A stretch of DNA of 11,467 nucleotides from Bacillota bacterium (GTDB lineage Bacteria > Bacillota_A > Clostridia > Clostridiales > Clostridiaceae): the NCBI GenBank assembly GCA_021837545.1, contig JAKBFR010000076.1, positions 1-11,467 of the forward strand, read 5' to 3'. Positions 6,800 through 11,467 of the stretch are shown piece by piece (position 1 is the first letter of the stretch; each line of letters starts with the position of its first letter). The position numbers were made by a program, and so were the translations under genes. The notes below the pieces were generated by a model. The model was not told the DNA's origin, did no database searches, and worked only from the letters and a program-made list of their open reading frames with translations.

Positions 6800-8713
6800 A
6801 TGAAAGAAAATAGAGAACTACCAGATAGTTTTTTTGTAAATAAATATACGGCTATATATATTTGTATAACTAGTATACTTGCATATTGTATATTAAATTT
6901 TATATTCTATAATCAAAAGATAAATATATCTCTGATTTTTAGAATTTATTACATAACCCTAAGTATAGTTTTATTTATATTAATAGATCAGGTAAGAAAA
7001 CTATATAAGCAATATGTTTCAAAAATTGTAGTAACATTTTTTTTATTGATTATTTTTATATCAGCCATTATATTTATAATAAACATTAATGAAAAAGATC
7101 TTTTAAGTCAATTTAGCATATACATAGATTTTAGTAAAGAAAGTTTTTTATTAATGGAAACTTTCACTAGTTATGCATTAAGTGAGTATTACATTAAAAA
7201 CAAAGAATTAAATAAAGGATCTTACGGTATACTTATTTTAATTATTGTAAGCTTAGGATTAATTTATTATTCTGAGATGATTAATAATTTTATAAAGATA
7301 ATATATTTCATTATTGAAGTACCGTTATTTGTAAAGATAATTTTAAATATGAAAAAATCAATGAATTCAAAAATAAAAGGATGGAATATTTTAAACATTT
7401 ATATAGGTTCTACAATAATAATATTAATGACTAATATATATGGATTTTATAGTGATAATAAAGACATAAGTAATATATTAATTGAAATTATACATTTAAT
7501 AAACTTCAGAATAGCTTGGAATGTTATTACTATAAAACTCATAAAAGAGCCATATAAAACTTTATCTAACTCATTAAATGAAAAAAATAAAGAATTAGAT
7601 AAATTAAATGATGAAATAGTAGTTGGAAATAGGCAATTAGAAAAATCAATAAATATATTAAAAAGCAAAGAATATTTATACTCAACATTTTTTAGATTTA
7701 TGCCTCATCCAATTATAATTTTAAATGCTAATAACGATAGAATTTTATTCGTAAATAAACAATTTTTAAAATTTGCTGGTATTTCTAAAATAAGAGACAT
7801 AATAAATGAAAAAGTAAATAAATATATGGAATTTATTCCAACCAATTTAGAAAATAAAGATTATAATGCAATTTTTTATGTAGGAGATAAAAAAAAGTTT
7901 GTAGAAGCTAAATTGTTAGCCACTTATTCAGATTCTACAAAGAAATTAATATTAATTAAAGATAACACCTCAAAAGTAAAAATTGAAGAAATAAGAAAAG
8001 AAGTTGAAAATAGAAAGATTCAAGAGAATATTAGAACAGAATTTCTTTCAAGTATAAGTCATGATTTGAAGACACCAATAAATGTAATTTATTCAGCAAT
8101 GCAAGTTGAAAAAATCTACATTGAAAAAGAAGATTTAGAAGTATTAAAGAAATATAATAATATATCTAAACAAAATTGTATTTCATTGATTAAATTAACT
8201 AATAATTTAATAGATAATTCAAGAATAAATTCTCATTTTTTAGTTCCAAGATTGGAAAATAAGAATGTAGTAGAAGTTATTGAAGATAATGTAATGTCAT
8301 TAATTGATTATGTAAAATGGAATAATGTAGATTTAATTTTTGATACCAATACGGAAGAATGTTATTTAGATGTAGATTATGAATTTATGTTTAGAATAAT
8401 TTTAAATTTAGTTTCAAATGCTGTGAAATTTACTCCTAATGGTGGCAAAATATATGTAATAATATCTGATAATAATGATAATGTTAATATATGTGTAAAA
8501 GATAGTGGGAGTGGAATTGAAAAAGAATTTATAGATAAAGCATTTAATAAATATTCAGTTGGTCAAAATTATAATACTAACCATAAAAGTGGAACTGGAA
8601 TAGGGCTTTCTGTAGTTAAACAGTTAGTCGAATTGCAAGGTGGAAATATAGAAATAAAAAGAAATGAAGATATAGGAACAACTGTAAGTATGGAATTCAA
8701 AAAAGGAGAGTAG
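6800..8713 (+). CDS. Membrane sensor histidine kinase with PAS domain, kinase 1
   Basis: The ATG at 6800 lies 5 nt after GGACGGGGG. The 637-residue protein begins with seven or eight membrane helices (about 13-247), then a helical linker (about 250-285) and a PAS-like domain (about 287-395, with MPHPIIILNANNDRILFVN). The kinase core is complete. It has HisKA with SISHDLKTPINVI (phospho-acceptor His421), the N-box NLVSNAVKFTPNGG (from 536), the G1 motif DSGSGI (568-573) and the G2 motif GTGIGLS (from 598). It should autophosphorylate in response to a membrane or intracellular signal and pass phosphate to a response regulator, none of which is in the window. The protein stops straight after the ATPase domain, unlike its neighbour, which has a C-terminal tail. 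Kinase 2 starts 2 nt after its stop, so the two are surely co-expressed. The signal is unknown. Confidence 0.93.
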   Translation: MKENRELPDSFFVNKYTAIYICITSILAYCILNFIFYNQKINISLIFRIYYITLSIVLFILIDQVRKLYKQYVSKIVVTFFLLIIFISAIIFIININEKDLLSQFSIYIDFSKESFLLMETFTSYALSEYYIKNKELNKGSYGILILIIVSLGLIYYSEMINNFIKIIYFIIEVPLFVKIILNMKKSMNSKIKGWNILNIYIGSTIIILMTNIYGFYSDNKDISNILIEIIHLINFRIAWNVITIKLIKEPYKTLSNSLNEKNKELDKLNDEIVVGNRQLEKSINILKSKEYLYSTFFRFMPHPIIILNANNDRILFVNKQFLKFAGISKIRDIINEKVNKYMEFIPTNLENKDYNAIFYVGDKKKFVEAKLLATYSDSTKKLILIKDNTSKVKIEEIRKEVENRKIQENIRTEFLSSISHDLKTPINVIYSAMQVEKIYIEKEDLEVLKKYNNISKQNCISLIKLTNNLIDNSRINSHFLVPRLENKNVVEVIEDNVMSLIDYVKWNNVDLIFDTNTEECYLDVDYEFMFRIILNLVSNAVKFTPNGGKIYVIISDNNDNVNICVKDSGSGIEKEFIDKAFNKYSVGQNYNTNHKSGTGIGLSVVKQLVELQGGNIEIKRNEDIGTTVSMEFKKGE

Positions 8714-8715
8714 AC

Positions 8716-10728
8716 ATGTATAATAATAAAAGTCTCTTGTTTTTAAATAATATAAAAAATACTATTATTGGAGCTACATTATTAATTATATATACTGTTC
8801 TTGTGAAAAATTATATTACTTATTTTCTATTAAATAATATAATAACGGTGGCAATGATTTTGGTTTTCATTTATGTAAATATGATAAGAATAAAATTTGT
8901 TGATAAGACATTTATGAAATATTTTGAATTTAAATATTTTATTCTAATTATAATAATTATTTTGAATGTTATTGGTATCATATCTTTGTTTAAAGATCAA
9001 CAAATAACTTATTTTGTTTTTCTATTTAGTATACAAGCTACTTTAGAGTGCTGCGAAATAGAAAATATTTTTAAATTTGAAAATAGTACTTTAAAAAGTA
9101 TAATAATGTGTATTTTTTATATTATAATATTTATACTAATGTTTATTGTGTTTAAAGTAAATTATAGGCTGTCTAGTGATTATAGGTTATCTTTTTTTAT
9201 AGGCAGTGTTGTAGTAAGTATTATAATAAGTGTAGGAGCCAGTATATCTGCTTTGGAAAATATGCTGAAAAATAGGAAAGAATTTTCCATTGGTGAATTT
9301 AGACAAGTAATATTCTATATATTTTCGATATTATTTTGTTATGTTGGATTACTATGCTTAACTCTTGGATATAATGAATTTGCTATGATTATAATATTTA
9401 TAAAAGGTTTTACTTTCTATAAATTTTATAATTACATAATAAGTAAAGTATTAGATAGGTCATTGAAAAGAATTAATAATAATATAGAAATAGCAACAAA
9501 AACAAAAAAAGAACTTAATTCAATTTTGAAAAAGAGGAATACAATACTAAATGAAGCTAATGTAATGATAGGGAAAAGCCAAGATAAAAACAATGAATTA
9601 ATAGATTTTATTTATGGTGGTGTATTTTTATTTTATCTTAATAAACTTCAATATATTAATAAAAGAGCATTAGAGACTTTGGGTGATGTAAACGCTGAAA
9701 TTTTAGGAATGGATTTGAATGAATTTATTAATAAGTATTTTCATATCACACTATCAGACATAAAAAAGGCTGGAAATTACATTCATTTTGCAAAAATTAA
9801 GCATACAAATTTAGAAGTTGAGATATTTTTAACTTACATAGATGAAAAAAGTGAGATCCTTTATATTCATGATATGAGTGAAATAAATGAGAATAAAAAG
9901 ATAAGAAAAGTTCTTGAAGAGTATTTAGAAGAAGATGAAATTAAAAAAGAATTTTTTGCAAATATTTCTCATGAATTAAAAACACCTATAAATATAATAT
10001 TTTCTGCACTACAAGTTAATCAGATTTACTTAAAAGAAAACAATAATAATATAAGCTCTATTAATAAGAATAGAAAGATTATCAAACAAAATTGTTTAAG
10101 GCTTATTAGGACAATTAACAATTTTATAGACGCGAATAAAATTTCAGAAGGATATGTAATCCCGGAGCTAAGAATACATAATATAGTTGAACTTGTAGAA
10201 AATATATCGCTTGCATCCAATAAATATATACAATTAATTGAAAATACATTAACTTTTGATGCAGATCAAGAAGAAATTTATGTTAACTGTGACAAAGAAA
10301 TGATCACAAGAATCATATTAAACATACTTTCAAACTCTGTTAAATACGGTAAAAAGGGTGGAAATATAAATGTTAGTGTAAGTACTTACGGGGATGATAA
10401 TGTGCTTATAAAAGTTACAAATGATGGACTGAAAATAGATAAAAAAACCATTCCTTATATTTTTGATAAGTTTACCAAATTGAATAAAGCTTTTAATAGG
10501 CTTAAAGAGGGAAGTGGGCTGGGATTATTTTTAACTAAGGCTTTGATTGAACTTCAAGGTGGAAATATAAAACTGGTATCAAGTAGTAATGGAAATGAAT
10601 TTATAATTACTATACCAAGGGCAAAACAACCATATAACAGTGAAGTTATTCATGAAGATTGGGAGACAAATCCAATAGAAGAAAAGATAGATGTAGAATT
10701 TTCAGATATATATATTTCTATGAAATAA
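8716..10728 (+). CDS. Membrane sensor histidine kinase with PAS domain, kinase 2
   Basis: The ATG at 8716 lies 5 nt after AAGGAGAG, which sits inside the end of kinase 1, so translation is coupled. The 670-residue protein has about eight membrane helices (about 10-240), a Lys/Asn-rich helical linker (about 245-283) and a degenerate PAS-like region (about 284-390). HisKA follows with NISHELKTPINII (His419), then the N-box NILSNSVKYGKKGG (from 536) and the G2 motif GSGLGL (from 599). The G1 motif reads NDGLKI (569-574) where kinase 1 has DSGSGI, so the usual adenine-contacting Asp is Asn and the second Gly is Lys. Some active kinases carry Asn here, so this does not prove loss of activity. An acidic tail (about 636-670) ends with EEKIDVEFSDIY, which I recall from other clostridial membrane kinases. 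It is a paralog of kinase 1 in layout. The two could form heterodimers, which is inference. Confidence 0.92.
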   Translation: MYNNKSLLFLNNIKNTIIGATLLIIYTVLVKNYITYFLLNNIITVAMILVFIYVNMIRIKFVDKTFMKYFEFKYFILIIIIILNVIGIISLFKDQQITYFVFLFSIQATLECCEIENIFKFENSTLKSIIMCIFYIIIFILMFIVFKVNYRLSSDYRLSFFIGSVVVSIIISVGASISALENMLKNRKEFSIGEFRQVIFYIFSILFCYVGLLCLTLGYNEFAMIIIFIKGFTFYKFYNYIISKVLDRSLKRINNNIEIATKTKKELNSILKKRNTILNEANVMIGKSQDKNNELIDFIYGGVFLFYLNKLQYINKRALETLGDVNAEILGMDLNEFINKYFHITLSDIKKAGNYIHFAKIKHTNLEVEIFLTYIDEKSEILYIHDMSEINENKKIRKVLEEYLEEDEIKKEFFANISHELKTPINIIFSALQVNQIYLKENNNNISSINKNRKIIKQNCLRLIRTINNFIDANKISEGYVIPELRIHNIVELVENISLASNKYIQLIENTLTFDADQEEIYVNCDKEMITRIILNILSNSVKYGKKGGNINVSVSTYGDDNVLIKVTNDGLKIDKKTIPYIFDKFTKLNKAFNRLKEGSGLGLFLTKALIELQGGNIKLVSSSNGNEFIITIPRAKQPYNSEVIHEDWETNPIEEKIDVEFSDIYISMK

Positions 10729-10764
10729 TTACTTATTATTAAGGATACATAGTTTTAAATGGAC

Positions 10765-10790
10765 TCACATATATTATATTAATTATGTGA
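10765..10790. promoter_or_regulatory. Inverted repeat upstream of tspO
   Basis: TCACATA (10765-10771) and TATGTGA (10784-10790) are perfect 7-bp arms around a 12-nt AT-rich spacer that contains TATATT (10775-10780), a possible -10. It could be an operator over the tspO promoter or a weak hairpin ending the kinase transcript. There is no T-run after it, which favours the operator. The half-site orientation is opposite to that of CRP/FNR sites. Confidence 0.35.
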
Positions 10791-10824
10791 AATGAGAAAT
10801 TTTTAAAACTTAAGGTGGTAATAT

Positions 10825-11328
10825 ATGATAAGTAAATCAAGAAAAAAGAAGAAAATTAGATTTGTGACCTTAATTATATCAATAGGAATTCCACTTTTAT
10901 TTGGTGGAATCACATTATTACTCATTCCTAATATGAATTTAATATATGGAGATTTAGTTAAACCTATTTTTGCTCCTCCAGCAATAGTGTTTCCAATTAT
11001 TTGGACAATACTTTATATACTTATGGGAATAGCTTCATATAAGGTATACATGCTAAAATATGATAATATTGATGTGAGTTCCGCACTGTTTGTTTATGCT
11101 ATACAATTATTGCTAAATTTCTTATGGACATTCATCTTTTTTGGATTCAGACTATATGGATTATCATTTTTAGAACTTGTATTACTAATTTTATTTGTGC
11201 TATTAACAATAAAAAGATTTTACAAAAAAGCTGGAAAGAAAGTAGCATTATTGCTCCTTCCATATTTAATTTGGATTATATATGCTGGAGTCTTAAACTT
11301 CTTTATTTGGATGCTAAATGAAATGTAA
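10825..11328 (+). CDS. tspO: TspO/MBR-family membrane protein
   Basis: The ATG at 10825 follows AAGGTGG at 6 nt. The 167-residue protein has five membrane helices (about 12-34, 52-74, 84-105, 111-131, 138-160) after a Lys/Arg-rich start, matching the five-helix TspO fold and close to its usual length of about 155-165. Family motifs are visible: KPIFAPP then FPIIWTILYILMGIA (46-70), QLLLNFLWTFIFFG (94-107) and PYLIWIIYAGVLNFFIW (146-162). TspO proteins bind porphyrins and related hydrophobic ligands in the membrane and are linked to tetrapyrrole and stress responses. Only four Trp are present, fewer than in many relatives. It lies 96 nt after kinase 2 on the same strand, with no strong terminator between, so it may be partly co-transcribed. 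A functional link to the kinases is inference. Confidence 0.9.
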   Translation: MISKSRKKKKIRFVTLIISIGIPLLFGGITLLLIPNMNLIYGDLVKPIFAPPAIVFPIIWTILYILMGIASYKVYMLKYDNIDVSSALFVYAIQLLLNFLWTFIFFGFRLYGLSFLELVLLILFVLLTIKRFYKKAGKKVALLLLPYLIWIIYAGVLNFFIWMLNEM

Positions 11329-11467
11329 AGAATATTCCACAATAAAGGGTATTGCGAATCAGACGAAATATAAAAATACTTGCAGTGTGAGGATAATTTA
11401 AATTTACTGCTTAACAACCGAAATCAGAGTTATGCGTTTGCTCCAGTTGCTGAGAATTTTCTGGATA
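11329..11467. other. Unassigned right edge of the window
   Basis: No terminator with a clear stem and T-run follows tspO. The last ~67 bases are richer in G and C (about 37%) than the surrounding sequence. Short open frames reach the window edge on both strands: + from about 11372, and - with a stop at 11404-11406. Neither gives a recognisable protein. The start or end of a further gene, or a mobile-element end, may lie just outside. Confidence 0.3.

Noticed and set aside
6607..6800. YhgE/Pip genes and kinases as one operon
   Set aside because: A strong terminator at 6620-6660 and a new extended -10 at 6749 separate them.
1..11467. CRISPR array or a complete phage defence system
   Set aside because: There are no regularly spaced repeats of suitable length, no cas genes, and only a partial restriction-type gene.

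Overview
The window looks like chromosomal DNA of a low-GC Firmicute, most likely a Clostridium sensu stricto or close relative. The grounds are the very AT-rich sequence, strong AGGAGG-type ribosome binding sites, AT-rich codon use, and families common in clostridia: YhgE/Pip proteins, membrane PAS histidine kinases and TspO. No species can be named from what is visible. All seven credible genes are on the + strand.

Left part (1 to about 1558): probable right end of an integrated element. It holds the 3' part of a restriction-type gene (cut by the window edge), a terminator, and a small protein made of two similar helix-turn-helix units. After that come three ATTACTAG direct repeats and a 23-nt fragment that reads as the 3' end of a tRNA gene (T-loop through CCA) without the rest of the tRNA. 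A long hairpin follows. This is the pattern expected at the distal attachment site of an element inserted in a tRNA gene, so DNA to the left would be imported and DNA to the right native. No integrase is visible. The gene-free stretch 1399-1782 holds these repeats, the tRNA fragment and the hairpin, and then the operator and promoter of the next gene.

Middle part (1713-6660): two tandem paralogous genes for large YhgE/Pip-type membrane proteins, each 765 residues. The first is preceded by an extended -10 promoter and a 21-bp perfect palindrome of the kind bound by TetR regulators. A 122-bp palindromic repeat element lies between the two genes, and a strong terminator follows the second.

Right part (6660-11328): two tightly coupled membrane sensor histidine kinases of the same overall design, 2 nt apart, with no response regulator in the window. 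A TspO/MBR-family membrane protein follows. The last ~140 bases hold no recognisable gene.

How the parts work together: the two YhgE/Pip copies probably form one expression unit and the two kinases another. The strong terminator and the new promoter between them argue for separate transcription. I see no well-supported new multi-gene system. The most informative points are the att-like boundary, the duplicated YhgE/Pip pair with its palindromic spacer and operator, and the paired orphan kinases, one of which has a changed ATP-site motif.
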